Origin: Kushneria phosphatilytica
GTDB taxonomy: Bacteria; Pseudomonadota; Gammaproteobacteria; Pseudomonadales; Halomonadaceae
Reading direction: 5' to 3'
Length of the DNA: 64,000 bases
NCBI RefSeq assembly: GCF_008247605.1
Contig: NZ_CP043420.1
Location: forward strand, 3,038,001 to 3,102,000
Numbering within the stretch: position 1 is the stretch's first letter; every line of letters starts with the position of its first letter. The position numbers were made by a program, and so were the translations under genes. Under the pieces are notes generated by a model. That model saw only the letters and a list, made by a program, of their open reading frames with translations, ran no database searches and had not been told where the DNA came from. Below, piece after piece: positions 37,968 to 45,886 of this stretch.

Positions 37968-39329
37968 ATGCCCCTTCCGGAATCGCTTCACAGCCCGGCG
38001 CCAACCGATATTGGTGTCTCCAGAGACGACAACATCCTCCTTCATCGCTGTGCCATGGGCGATACGACCGCCTTCAGGCAATTGCGTGATGTCGAACTGC
38101 CGCTGATGCTGGCAGTCAGTCGGGCATTCATGACAACCCCCTCACACTGTGATCAGGTCGTCCATGACGCCCTGGTGCTGGGCTGGAAGAATGCCCGACG
38201 CTTTTCATCCGAGGGAGGCCATGCCCGCCACTGGTTATGGCGCATATTCTGCTCACGCCTGGCCAATCAGCTGCGGGCTCTTGAGGCATGGCCGCTCGCT
38301 GAAGATGCCGAAAACGCGGTCGATCACATTGCCCGGGCGCTGCAACCACGACTGACACGATCCTCCCCGGCGGACCCGACTTCCGAGCTGCCGGCGCTGG
38401 CAGCGGCTCTTCCCGTCGCTGCGCCCTCCGATGCCCTGCTGAAACGTATCGATACCACCATCGGTTATCTTCCACCCAACTCCGGTACCGAGGGCATGCC
38501 GGCAGGTGAAACGATCTTCGGATCGCTTTATCACCCGGCACTGCGCTGGCCCATTGCGCGAGCGCGGCTGCAATACCGATTTCGTGAGGGCTTCAAGCAT
38601 CTGATCGGCAGGCCCCTGGAAGATGCCTGGTTCGAGCGTTGGTGCAAGGGCTGGAAAGGGGCCCGGCTGGAAGCACTGGGTCTCCCCCGGCGCAGTGTAG
38701 AAGAGCGCCTCGATGCCCGACTCGATCTCTCACTGTCGCCACAGGACCTGCTCTGTTCGGTTTCCTTTCCCGATCGTGCGGAACGGCGTCGCCTGGCCAA
38801 TCAGTTCATCTGGCAGGGTAACTGGGATCATCGGCTGTCGGATGTGCGTACCGGCAAGGCCTATCGCTTCATTGCCGATATCTGGCAGCACCGACTTGAT
38901 CTTGCACAAAGTGATGCCTATCAGCATTACATGGAGCGCCTGCACCAGGGCCGGCCATGGCGATCACACCACAAGGGAGTATCGCTTGATACGCCCGAGC
39001 GCATCCTGCGCTGGCTGCGTATTTATCATCTTTATCTGGAAGACATGGCCTGCTTCGGTTTCGATGCCGGTCTGGGCAAGGATCGGCTGGGAGTCGCCAT
39101 TGATCGTCATGGCCAGATCGTCAAGATCAACAAGGGGCTGCATCGGCTGGCCATGGCCCAGGTGCTGGGCATCAGCACATTACCGGTCAGGGTTCGTGGC
39201 GTACATCGCCAGTGGTGGGTTGATCAGGTGGGCCACCATCAGGGTGATGCCGCACTTGATGCCATGGCGCGTGCACTGCCAACATGCCGTCCTGCCCCGC
39301 TATCAGCCATTCGTGAATGGCAGCGCTGA
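37968..39329 (+). CDS. Unusual fusion protein: ECF-sigma-like N-terminus with ParB-like C-terminal domain
   Basis: 453 residues, function unknown. Residues about 22-106 (LLHRCAMGDTTAFRQL...HDALVLGWKNARRF...WLWRIFCSRLANQLRALE) read like region 2 of an ECF sigma factor, but no region 4 helix-turn-helix follows. Residues about 139-163 (ELPALAAALPVAAPSDALLK) resemble anti-sigma linkers. The C-terminal part (about 280-420: FIWQGNWDHRL...GVAIDRHGQIVKINKGLHRL) matches my memory of stand-alone ParB/sulfiredoxin-like proteins, except that the usual GRHRLA motif reads GLHRLA. An in-frame ATG at 37926 would add 14 residues; it overlaps a TAAAAT-like promoter element, so the later start is preferred. Confidence 0.6.
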   Translation: MPLPESLHSPAPTDIGVSRDDNILLHRCAMGDTTAFRQLRDVELPLMLAVSRAFMTTPSHCDQVVHDALVLGWKNARRFSSEGGHARHWLWRIFCSRLANQLRALEAWPLAEDAENAVDHIARALQPRLTRSSPADPTSELPALAAALPVAAPSDALLKRIDTTIGYLPPNSGTEGMPAGETIFGSLYHPALRWPIARARLQYRFREGFKHLIGRPLEDAWFERWCKGWKGARLEALGLPRRSVEERLDARLDLSLSPQDLLCSVSFPDRAERRRLANQFIWQGNWDHRLSDVRTGKAYRFIADIWQHRLDLAQSDAYQHYMERLHQGRPWRSHHKGVSLDTPERILRWLRIYHLYLEDMACFGFDAGLGKDRLGVAIDRHGQIVKINKGLHRLAMAQVLGISTLPVRVRGVHRQWWVDQVGHHQGDAALDAMARALPTCRPAPLSAIREWQR

Positions 39330-39404
39330 CCCCTGGACCAAAGTCGAATCCCCCTCGTCACTGCGTTATCATCCTGCATCGACATCGACGCCGCGGAGGG
39401 CCGC

Positions 39405-39812
39405 ATGAATTTCCATACTCGCAAGTGGATCAAGCCCGAGGATCTCAACCCCAACGGCAGCCTGTTCGGCGGCAGTCTGTTACGCTGGATCGATGAGGAA
39501 GCGGCCATCTATGCCGTAATCCAGCTGGGCAATTCGCGGGTCGTGACCAAGTACATGTCTTCGATCAACTTCGTTTCCAGTGCACGCCAGGGCGATATCA
39601 TCGAGCTGGGTATTACAGCTACCCACTTTGGCACCACATCACTGACGCTGCACTGCGTAGTTCGCAACAAGATTACCCAGAAGAACATTCTTACCATCGA
39701 TGAAATTGTCTTCGTCAACATGGGTGAAGATGGCAGACCCACTCCGCACGGCAAGACACATATCACCTACCTGCGTGATCGCACGCTCGAGGATGCTGAT
39801 CGAGCCACCTGA
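39405..39812 (+). CDS. Acyl-CoA thioesterase, hotdog fold (YciA type)
   Basis: 135-residue single-domain hotdog protein that should hydrolyse acyl-CoA. The pattern NPNGSLFGGSLLRWIDEEAAI is the family signature with the catalytic acid in WIDEEAA. Last plus-strand gene before the convergent sfsA; a long perfect hairpin lies between them. The start ATG is the first in frame, with GGAGGG nine bases upstream. The exact YciA subclass is uncertain. Confidence 0.88.
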   Translation: MNFHTRKWIKPEDLNPNGSLFGGSLLRWIDEEAAIYAVIQLGNSRVVTKYMSSINFVSSARQGDIIELGITATHFGTTSLTLHCVVRNKITQKNILTIDEIVFVNMGEDGRPTPHGKTHITYLRDRTLEDADRAT

Positions 39813-39821
39813 CAACGGCGC

Positions 39822-39848
39822 CCCCTGATGCGGCGCTCACATCAGGGG
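39822..39848. terminator. Perfect hairpin between convergent thioesterase gene and sfsA
   Basis: CCCCTGATG and CATCAGGGG form a perfect 9-bp stem with a 9-base loop. It overlaps the sfsA stop codon (39842-39844). No T run follows on either strand, so it may be a 3'-end stabiliser or a bidirectional weak terminator rather than a classical one. Confidence 0.45.
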
Positions 39849-40558
39849 TGTTCATCCATCACGATCGGCAGCATCCGTTTCACCCCGATTTCCCCGGGCG
39901 TGATGTCGCAGCCCACCGCCAGCACTTCCACGCCCTGCCGCCTGGCCTCCGCCAGAGTCTCGGCATAACGTGGATCGATGTGGCGGGCCGGTGCCACGCG
40001 TTCAATGCCGGTATGCGCCACACAGAACAGCAGCACGGCCCGCCAGCCCTCAGCCGACAGCGCCATCAGACTTTCCAGATGACGCCGCCCGCGCTCGCTG
40101 ACGGCATCCGGGAAGCATCCCAGACCACTCCCCTCGTGCAAGGTGACCTGCTTGACCTCGACGAAAGCTGCCGGTAACTGATCGATATGTTCCTGCAGAC
40201 AGAAGTCGAGCCTGGCCCCTGCCACTCTGACCTCCCGCCGCTGCGTTTGATATCCCTCGAATGATGGGAGATGTTGCCGAATGAATGCCTGCTCGATAAC
40301 GGCATTGGTACGCCCGGTATGCACGGAAGCCATCGCCCCATCGGGCAGCTCGATCAGCTCCCAGGTCCACGACAGCTTGCGATGCGGAGCGCTCGAGTGC
40401 GATACCCAAACCCGGCAGCCGGGAATATTAACCGCTCGCATAGAGCCGGTATTGGGGCAATGAGCGACCACCTCCCGACCATCCGAGAGTCGGATGTCGG
40501 CCAGAAAGCGCTTATAGCGACGCAGCAGCACTCCTTCGGTCAGAGCCGGCAGCCTCAT
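39842..40558 (-). CDS. sfsA: Sugar fermentation stimulation protein homolog
   Basis: DNA-binding/nuclease-like protein of unclear role; in E. coli it increases maltose metabolism. It has 238 residues from the ATG at MRLPALTEGVLLRRYKRFLADI, with AGCAGG upstream; a longer frame adds ten unlike residues. Family signatures include CPNTGSMRAVNIPG and FVEVKQVTLHEGSGLGCFPDA. Divergent from dksA, the usual sfsA-dksA-gluQ neighbourhood. Confidence 0.93.
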   Translation of the reverse strand: MRLPALTEGVLLRRYKRFLADIRLSDGREVVAHCPNTGSMRAVNIPGCRVWVSHSSAPHRKLSWTWELIELPDGAMASVHTGRTNAVIEQAFIRQHLPSFEGYQTQRREVRVAGARLDFCLQEHIDQLPAAFVEVKQVTLHEGSGLGCFPDAVSERGRRHLESLMALSAEGWRAVLLFCVAHTGIERVAPARHIDPRYAETLAEARRQGVEVLAVGCDITPGEIGVKRMLPIVMDEHP

Positions 40559-40912
40559 GACGCAACCTGCTGCACAGTGGCTCGACAAATGCCAGCCTTC
40601 CGATCAAGCTCATCTTCCGATCCTTCCCCAGTCGAATCGGCCCGTACCAGACTCCGCCCGTGCCTGAACCCCATCTGAATACTCCTGTCTGCCGCCTGTC
40701 CTGCTGTGGCCCGCTCCCGCCCGGTATGGCGGTGAACAAGAGCGGATATTCGACCATTACGCACACATTGATGGTTGCAAAAGGAGCCACTTTTCGCTAA
40801 ATAGCACTCCTTCAGGCATCCGGGTTCATCAGGACGCCGTGATTCAATGGCAGTATTGCGCCCCGGGTGGCACGACTGCCACGTAGTCACATTATCAGTG
40901 AGGCACTCTCCC
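40559..40912. other. Divergent gap between sfsA and dksA (354 bp)
   Basis: No gene recognised. On the plus strand TTGCAA (40775-40780), a 17-base spacer and TAAATA (40798-40803) form a weak promoter candidate for dksA, about 110 bases before its start. Nothing convincing was seen for sfsA. Confidence 0.4.
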
Positions 40913-41350
40913 ATGGCAGTAGCCGAGCAGCAGCCGCAAGCACTCGAAAAGTTCACTCCGTATCAACCGGAGCCGAATGAAGAGTACATGAATGACCAGC
41001 AGCTGGCGCATTTTCGCAACATCCTGCTGGCCTGGAAGCGCGAGCTCATGGAAGAGGTCGATCGCACCGTGCAGCATCTGCAGGAAGAAGCCAACAATTA
41101 TGCTGACCCTGCCGATCGCGCTACCCAGGAAGAGGGATTCAATCTCGAACTGCGCACCCGCGACCGGGAACGCAAACTGCTGAAGAAGATCAACGAGACC
41201 ATCGAACGCATTGACGAAGACGACTACGGTTTTTGTGAGGCCTGTGGCGTTGAAATCGGTATCCGTCGCCTTGAAGCGCGGCCCACGGCTACCTTGTGCG
41301 TTGACTGCAAGACCCTTTCCGAGCTCAAGGAAAAGCAGCTCGGTAGCTGA
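40913..41350 (+). CDS. dksA: RNA polymerase-binding transcription factor DksA
   Basis: Binds the RNA polymerase secondary channel and works with ppGpp on rRNA and amino-acid promoters. It has 145 residues (E. coli 151). The coiled-coil tip keeps DPADRATQEE (acidic and Ala tip residues), and the four-Cys zinc finger is CEAC...CVDC. The start at MAVAEQQPQALEKF is chosen by homology, with GAGG upstream; an earlier in-frame start adds 22 unlike residues. Confidence 0.97.
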   Translation: MAVAEQQPQALEKFTPYQPEPNEEYMNDQQLAHFRNILLAWKRELMEEVDRTVQHLQEEANNYADPADRATQEEGFNLELRTRDRERKLLKKINETIERIDEDDYGFCEACGVEIGIRRLEARPTATLCVDCKTLSELKEKQLGS

Positions 41351-41394
41351 CCCCTTCCGGCACGGCCTGGCCGTGCCACTCTGGTTTTCCGTGT

Positions 41395-42285
41395 ATGCCC
41401 CGGTATATTGGCCGCTTTGCTCCTACCCCTTCCGGTCCATTGCATTTCGGCTCGCTGATTGCCGCACTGGCCAGCTGGCTGGATGCCCGATCGGTCAACG
41501 GTTGCTGGTATCTACGCATCGAGGATGTCGACACACCTCGAAGCTCGCAGCAGGCCATCGACACCATTCGTCGTCAGCTCGAGGCCTTTGGCCTGTATTA
41601 TGACGGCCCCATCATGTATCAGCATACTCGCCATGAGGCCTACCGGCAGGCGCTGGAGCGCTTGCGCAGTCAGGGCATGGCCTACCCCTGCAGCTGCACC
41701 CGCCGCGAATTGTCCGGGTATCAGCGCTATCCTGGCTGGTGTCGCCAGTCGCCCCGACAACCGGACCGCGATCTGGCATGGCGGTTGCGCACCGATATCG
41801 GCGCATCAGAGATTGTCTGGGAGGATCGTCGGCTTGGCAGGCAGTGCTGGCCCCTTGATCACGCCGGAGATGTCATCCTCAGGCGCCGCGATGGCATCTG
41901 GGCTTATCAGCTGGCCGTGGTGGTCGATGATGCCGACCAGCAGATCACCGACATCGTGCGTGGCATGGATCTGCTCGACAACACACCCTGGCAGCGTCAT
42001 TTGCAGCTGGCGCTGGGCATGACAGCACCACGCTACCTTCATCTGCCGCTGATTGTGGCCGCCAACGGCCAGAAGCTCTCCAAACAGAATCTGGCACCCG
42101 CCCTGCCGGTCGAGGGGGATGCACCACGCCTGTTACTACACCGCGCACTTACGGCCCTGGGACAGCAACCTGCTGAAGAGCTGGCCGATTATCCCGTTGC
42201 TCAGCAGCTCGCCTGGGCCGCCACCCACTGGTCAACAGAGCGTCTCGGGTGTACCGATCAATGGGTCGATCCGGGTTTCTCCTGA
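41395..42285 (+). CDS. gluQ: Glutamyl-Q tRNA(Asp) synthetase
   Basis: Paralogue of the GluRS catalytic core that attaches glutamate to queuosine in tRNA-Asp. It has 296 residues and lacks the anticodon-binding domain. GRFAPTPSGPLHFGSLIAAL holds the class I HIGH-like motif. The zinc ligands are CSC near residue 101 and C in YPGWC. KLSKQN is the degenerate KMSKS. It lies 44 bases after dksA. In Pseudomonas cbrA follows; here a small-RNA locus follows instead. Confidence 0.95.
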   Translation: MPRYIGRFAPTPSGPLHFGSLIAALASWLDARSVNGCWYLRIEDVDTPRSSQQAIDTIRRQLEAFGLYYDGPIMYQHTRHEAYRQALERLRSQGMAYPCSCTRRELSGYQRYPGWCRQSPRQPDRDLAWRLRTDIGASEIVWEDRRLGRQCWPLDHAGDVILRRRDGIWAYQLAVVVDDADQQITDIVRGMDLLDNTPWQRHLQLALGMTAPRYLHLPLIVAANGQKLSKQNLAPALPVEGDAPRLLLHRALTALGQQPAEELADYPVAQQLAWAATHWSTERLGCTDQWVDPGFS

Positions 42286-42400
42286 GCAGTGAACCAGCGA
42301 GACCCGCCCCTCGGGTATCGACCATGGTCGTCATTTTAATTTCACTCGGAATCCGTACCATGTGAATCGGATCGGTTACGCACCGCAACCGAGCAAGGCA

Positions 42401-42417
42401 TGCACCAGAATGCACCA
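42401..42417 (+). promoter_or_regulatory. Tandem TGCACCA repeats: candidate enhancer for the sigma-54 promoter
   Basis: Two direct copies of TGCACCA start exactly 10 bases apart (42401 and 42411), one helical turn, about 125-140 bases upstream of the predicted RNA start. TGCACCA equals an NtrC half-site. A GTTAC (42375-42379), inside the imperfect palindrome CGGTT...AACCG, lies nearby. The position suits a bacterial enhancer-binding protein such as CbrB or NtrC. Which activator acts here is unknown; this is inference from position and motif. Confidence 0.4.
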
Positions 42418-42513
42418 TCAGGGGGCTCGAATCAGCCAACAAAAGCGCCCGATGGCCAAACAAACAATCCAAACAAAATGCAATTCGCTGTTTTTGAATG
42501 ATTTTTTTGAAAA

Positions 42514-42529
42514 TGGCACGAGTGCTGCT
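42514..42529 (+). promoter_or_regulatory. Sigma-54 (RpoN) promoter of the CrcZ-like RNA
   Basis: TGGCACG-AGTG-CTGCT matches the -24/-12 consensus TGGCACG-N4-TTGCW at all but one position. The invariant GG (42515-42516) and GC (42527-42528) are exactly 10 bases apart. A T-rich tract precedes it. Transcription should start about 12 bases past the GC, near 42540. Pseudomonas crcZ is likewise RpoN-dependent. Confidence 0.8.
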
Positions 42530-42539
42530 CTAGATAAAC

Positions 42540-43007
42540 CAAGAAAAACAACATGCTCTTTCGACAGGCTTCAACAACAACAATCGCCTCTCGAAGCTGC
42601 CGGGCCCGATGACAACAATAACAATTGGGCGCCGTTGGTTTACCGGATACTCCAGCTCCAACAAGAATAATGGCTTCGGGTATCACCGGAGGACAACAAC
42701 AATAATGTTCCGGGTGAAAAGCAGTACGCGATACCGAAACGCTGTAACAACAAGAACAATCACAGCGTTCGGAATGTTCCGGCCAATAACAACAATCGGA
42801 ACAGAGCAGATGACTGACTGCTGTCGTGGCTGAATAATTGTTTTGAATACGAGGCGGTCGCAGCGGGTATCGCGCTAATAAAAACAATATTCGGGATATT
42901 CGTATCGAGACATTAACTGCGGACGCGTTGCGTATTCAGGGCGATGAGCCATCACGAAAAATCACGACAAGACAGGTTTTGCGGGGAGGCCATGTGCCTC
43001 CCCTTTT
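42540..43007 (+). ncRNA. CrcZ-like Hfq/Crc-decoy small RNA with six A-rich hairpin motifs
   Basis: About 468 nt, no protein-coding signal. Six consecutive hairpins each hold an AAnAAnAA-type motif: loops at 42570-42585 (9-bp stem, one mismatch), 42611-42623 (7 bp, one G-T; motif runs one base into the stem), about 42661-42670 (3-bp inner plus 5-bp outer stem; motif partly in loop), 42691-42708 (5 bp), 42746-42761 (8 bp, extended by CCG/CGG) and 42782-42796 (7 bp). Further A-rich motifs occur near the 5' end (42541-42553) and at 42877-42887. Stem sequences differ, so this is not a simple tandem repeat. GAATACG/CGTATTC (42845-42851, 42931-42937) may close the 3' part. Sigma-54 promoter, terminator and position before pcnB match Pseudomonas crcZ (about 407 nt), known to sequester Hfq/Crc and relieve carbon catabolite repression. 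Confidence 0.78.
42983..43007 (+). terminator. Intrinsic terminator of the CrcZ-like RNA
   Basis: A perfect 8-bp stem GGGGAGGC/GCCTCCCC with loop CATGT is followed by TTTTC. It ends the RNA about 125 bases before the pcnB start, so pcnB should have its own promoter or depend on readthrough. Confidence 0.85.
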
Positions 43008-43132
43008 CATTGCAGCCACTGACGCTTTCCCTGTTCCGACTGCTCGGCTAGACTGGGGCCTCGTCAAGCGAGCATCCACAGGATGCACGACGCTTTCACA
43101 CTCGATACGTTCTGCAAGGCATTGCGACACGT

Positions 43133-44521
43133 TTGAATACCCCATCCAGTCGACAGGGCACCCGTTTGACACCACATGTGCTGCCCCGTGACGAGCATCC
43201 TGTATCACGCAGAATGCTCAGCGAGAATGCGCTCAAGGTCCTTTATCGCCTCGATCAGGCGGGCTTCGAAGCCTACCTGGTAGGCGGATGTGTGCGGGAT
43301 TCCCTGCTGGGCTTCATGCCGAAGGACTTCGATGTTGCCACCAGTGCCACGCCGGAACAGGTTCGACAGCTGTTTCGCAATGCGCGGGTCATCGGCCGTC
43401 GCTTTCGTATTGTGCATGTCCGCTTCGGTCGCGAAATCATTGAAGTCACGACCTTTCGCGGGACCCCGGGCGAGGAGCATGACGACAACCTGGCACGCCA
43501 ATCCGATGCTGGATTGCTACTGAGAGACAATGTCTGGGGTAGTGTCGACGAAGATGCCATTCGGCGCGATTTTACGGTTAATGCCCTGTATTACAGCATC
43601 AGCGATTTCTCGATCCATGACTGGACAGGCGGTCTCGAGGATCTCGAGGCGCGTCGTCTGAGGCTGATCGGTGATCCGGAAGTACGCTATCGCGAAGACC
43701 CGGTGCGCATGCTGCGCGCAGTGCGCTTTGCCGCCAAACTCGATTTCTCCATCGACGCGGCAACCGGCGATCCGATCCATGAACTGGCGCCACTGCTGCT
43801 GCAGATTCCACCGGCCCGGCTGTTCGAGGAAGTACTGAAGCTCTTTCTCAGCGGTCATGCCGTCTCGACCTGGCGAATACTGCAGCACTATGGCCTGTTT
43901 GCCATGCTCTTCCCCGGCACTGAAGAAAGCCTCGAAGAGCTGGATTGGGCAGCGCCCATGATCGAACAGGCACTGGCCAATACCGATACCCGAATCCGCG
44001 CCGACAAGCCCGTTACACCGGCCTTTCTCTACGCTGCCCTGCTCTGGCCTGCAGTCGCGGTAACCACACGCACGCTGGAAGCCGACATGCCACCGGTTCC
44101 GGCCCTGCAACAGGCGACTCAGCAGGTGGTCAGTCGTCAGTTGCAGCACACGTCAATCCCCAAGCGTTTCAGCCTGCCGATGCGCGAGATCTGGGATTTG
44201 CAGGCACGCTTGCCACGTCGACGCGGCAAGCGTGCCTTCACGACGCTGCAGCACCCCCGCTTTCGGGCCGCCTACGATTTTCTCCTGCTGCGTGAAGCAG
44301 CCGGTGAGCTGGCCCCCGGTCTGGGCGAGTGGTGGACCCGTTTTCAGGATCTCGGAGATGAAGCGCAGCGCGACATGGTTCAGCAGCTGCAACATGGCCC
44401 TCATCAGGAAGATGAGAGCGACGAGCCCCTGGCTAGCGACGCTCAGCGCCCCACTGGCAAATCGCGTCGGCGACGCGCACCAAGGCGGCGCCGACGCACG
44501 CCTTCTTCCGACAGCAACTGA
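43133..44521 (+). CDS. pcnB: Poly(A) polymerase I
   Basis: Adds 3' poly(A) tails that target RNAs for decay. It has 462 residues in the longest form. The nucleotidyltransferase core has LVGGCVRDSLLG and the catalytic pair in KDFDVATSA; the C-terminus is very basic (GKSRRRRAPRRRRR). The start is uncertain: the conserved N-terminal block PRDEHPVSRRMLSENALKVLYRL has no ATG before it, only TTG (43133, 43166), GTG (43178) or ATT (43121). The first ATG (43214) falls inside the block. E. coli pcnB is known to use an inefficient AUU start. Confidence 0.93.
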   Translation: MNTPSSRQGTRLTPHVLPRDEHPVSRRMLSENALKVLYRLDQAGFEAYLVGGCVRDSLLGFMPKDFDVATSATPEQVRQLFRNARVIGRRFRIVHVRFGREIIEVTTFRGTPGEEHDDNLARQSDAGLLLRDNVWGSVDEDAIRRDFTVNALYYSISDFSIHDWTGGLEDLEARRLRLIGDPEVRYREDPVRMLRAVRFAAKLDFSIDAATGDPIHELAPLLLQIPPARLFEEVLKLFLSGHAVSTWRILQHYGLFAMLFPGTEESLEELDWAAPMIEQALANTDTRIRADKPVTPAFLYAALLWPAVAVTTRTLEADMPPVPALQQATQQVVSRQLQHTSIPKRFSLPMREIWDLQARLPRRRGKRAFTTLQHPRFRAAYDFLLLREAAGELAPGLGEWWTRFQDLGDEAQRDMVQQLQHGPHQEDESDEPLASDAQRPTGKSRRRRAPRRRRRTPSSDSN

Positions 44522-44524
44522 ATC

Positions 44525-45010
44525 ATGGCGGTCTTTGTCGGGCTGGGCAGCAACCTCGATCAGCCAAAGGTGCATATCCGCCAGGCGCTGGCAGAGCTTG
44601 CCACCCTGCCGCTGGTCCGCGAGTTCAGGGCGTCTTCCCTCTATAGCAGCCGCCCGGTCGGTCCGGCAGATCAACCCGATTTCATCAATGCCGTTGCCAG
44701 CTTCGAAACCGACCTGTCACCGCTGGCCCTGCTGGACCAGCTACAAGCCCTGGAGCAGCGTCATCGACGAGTACGACAGCGTCACTGGGGGCCGCGTACC
44801 CTGGATCTTGATCTGCTGCTCTATCACCAGCATGCCATTGCCCACCCAAGGCTGACGGTACCGCATCCTTATCTGCGTGAGCGCGGCTTCGTGCTACTGC
44901 CATTGGCCGAGCTGGCACCTTCTCTTGAACTGGCCGATGGCACTTCCATCACTGCACTGGCAGCAGCTCATCGACATGGCGATCCGAGACCACTGACAGA
45001 CGACGATTGA
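44525..45010 (+). CDS. folK: 2-amino-4-hydroxy-6-hydroxymethyldihydropteridine pyrophosphokinase
   Basis: Transfers pyrophosphate to hydroxymethyldihydropterin in folate synthesis; its product feeds FolP, which is also in this window (59116-59940). It has 161 residues. It starts MAVFVGLGSNLDQPKVHI, and WGPRTLDLDLLLY carries the two Mg-binding Asp. It begins 3 bases after the pcnB stop and is followed by panB, as in Pseudomonas. Confidence 0.96.
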   Translation: MAVFVGLGSNLDQPKVHIRQALAELATLPLVREFRASSLYSSRPVGPADQPDFINAVASFETDLSPLALLDQLQALEQRHRRVRQRHWGPRTLDLDLLLYHQHAIAHPRLTVPHPYLRERGFVLLPLAELAPSLELADGTSITALAAAHRHGDPRPLTDDD

Positions 45011-45069
45011 AGCAGCACCTGCAGGACCTGTTATGCTTCAATCCATGACTCGGTTAACCGGATATCACC

Positions 45070-45861
45070 ATGAGCGCAATCACTTTGGCAACCCTGCAGG
45101 CACACCGTCGTGACAATACCCGTTTCAGCTGTCTGACAGCTTATGACGCGACGCTGGCAAGTCTTGCCGCCGATGCCGGTATCTCGGTACTGCTGGTAGG
45201 CGATTCGCTGGGCATGGTTTTACAGGGACACGACAGCACGTTACCGGTCACGCTCGATGACGTGGTCTATCATACACGCTGCGTGGCCCGGGCCGGCGTC
45301 AGCAGCCTGATCATGGCCGACCTGCCCTTCATGACCAATGCCACCACCGGCGAGACTCTGAATGCGGCGGGCCAGCTGATGCGAGCCGGCGCTCAACTGG
45401 TCAAGCTCGAGGGGGAAGGCTGGCTGGCGGACGATATCCGCGAGCTGGTACGTCGTGGCGTACCGGTTTGTGCTCATCTTGGGCTGCGTCCACAAAGTGT
45501 CAATGCACTGGGGGGGTATCGGGTGCAGGGTCGGGAAGCGGCCGCTTCACAGCGCCTGATCGATGATGCCCTCACGCTTGAGGCTGCCGGTGCGGCGTTG
45601 ATTCTACTGGAGTGTGTGCCCGCCGAGCTCGGTCAGCGAGTACGTTCGGCCGTATCAGTACCGGTCATCGGTATCGGCGCCGGGCCGGAAGTTGACGGAC
45701 AGATCCTGGTCATGCATGACATGCTGGGCGCCACACGGCACCGACCACCACGCTTCGTCAGGGATTTTCTTGCCGAGGGCGGTAGCCTGAGCGGCGCCTT
45801 TCGTGCCTATCATGATGCCGTGGTAACGGGCAGTTTCCCGGGCCCTGAACACTCCTTCTGA
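45070..45861 (+). CDS. panB: 3-methyl-2-oxobutanoate hydroxymethyltransferase
   Basis: First step of pantothenate synthesis: adds a hydroxymethyl group from methylene-THF to ketoisovalerate. It has 263 residues. Signatures: LTAYDATLASLAADAGI, the metal/substrate loop VGDSLGMVLQGHDSTLPVT, and VPVIGIGAGPEVDGQI. Followed by panC after 25 bases. Confidence 0.97.
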   Translation: MSAITLATLQAHRRDNTRFSCLTAYDATLASLAADAGISVLLVGDSLGMVLQGHDSTLPVTLDDVVYHTRCVARAGVSSLIMADLPFMTNATTGETLNAAGQLMRAGAQLVKLEGEGWLADDIRELVRRGVPVCAHLGLRPQSVNALGGYRVQGREAAASQRLIDDALTLEAAGAALILLECVPAELGQRVRSAVSVPVIGIGAGPEVDGQILVMHDMLGATRHRPPRFVRDFLAEGGSLSGAFRAYHDAVVTGSFPGPEHSF

Positions 45862-45886
45862 TCTTCATTGCCATACAACGAGCATC

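Noticed and set aside
42609..42833. 74-codon frame inside the CrcZ-like RNA
   Set aside because: Peptide is a low-complexity Thr/Arg string produced by AAC/ACA repeats. No Shine-Dalgarno, and the region is explained by paired stems and A-rich loops.
42421..42860. CRISPR array or satellite repeat
   Set aside because: The A-rich units vary in length and spacing, and the sequences between them pair within each hairpin. There are no constant repeats with unique spacers.
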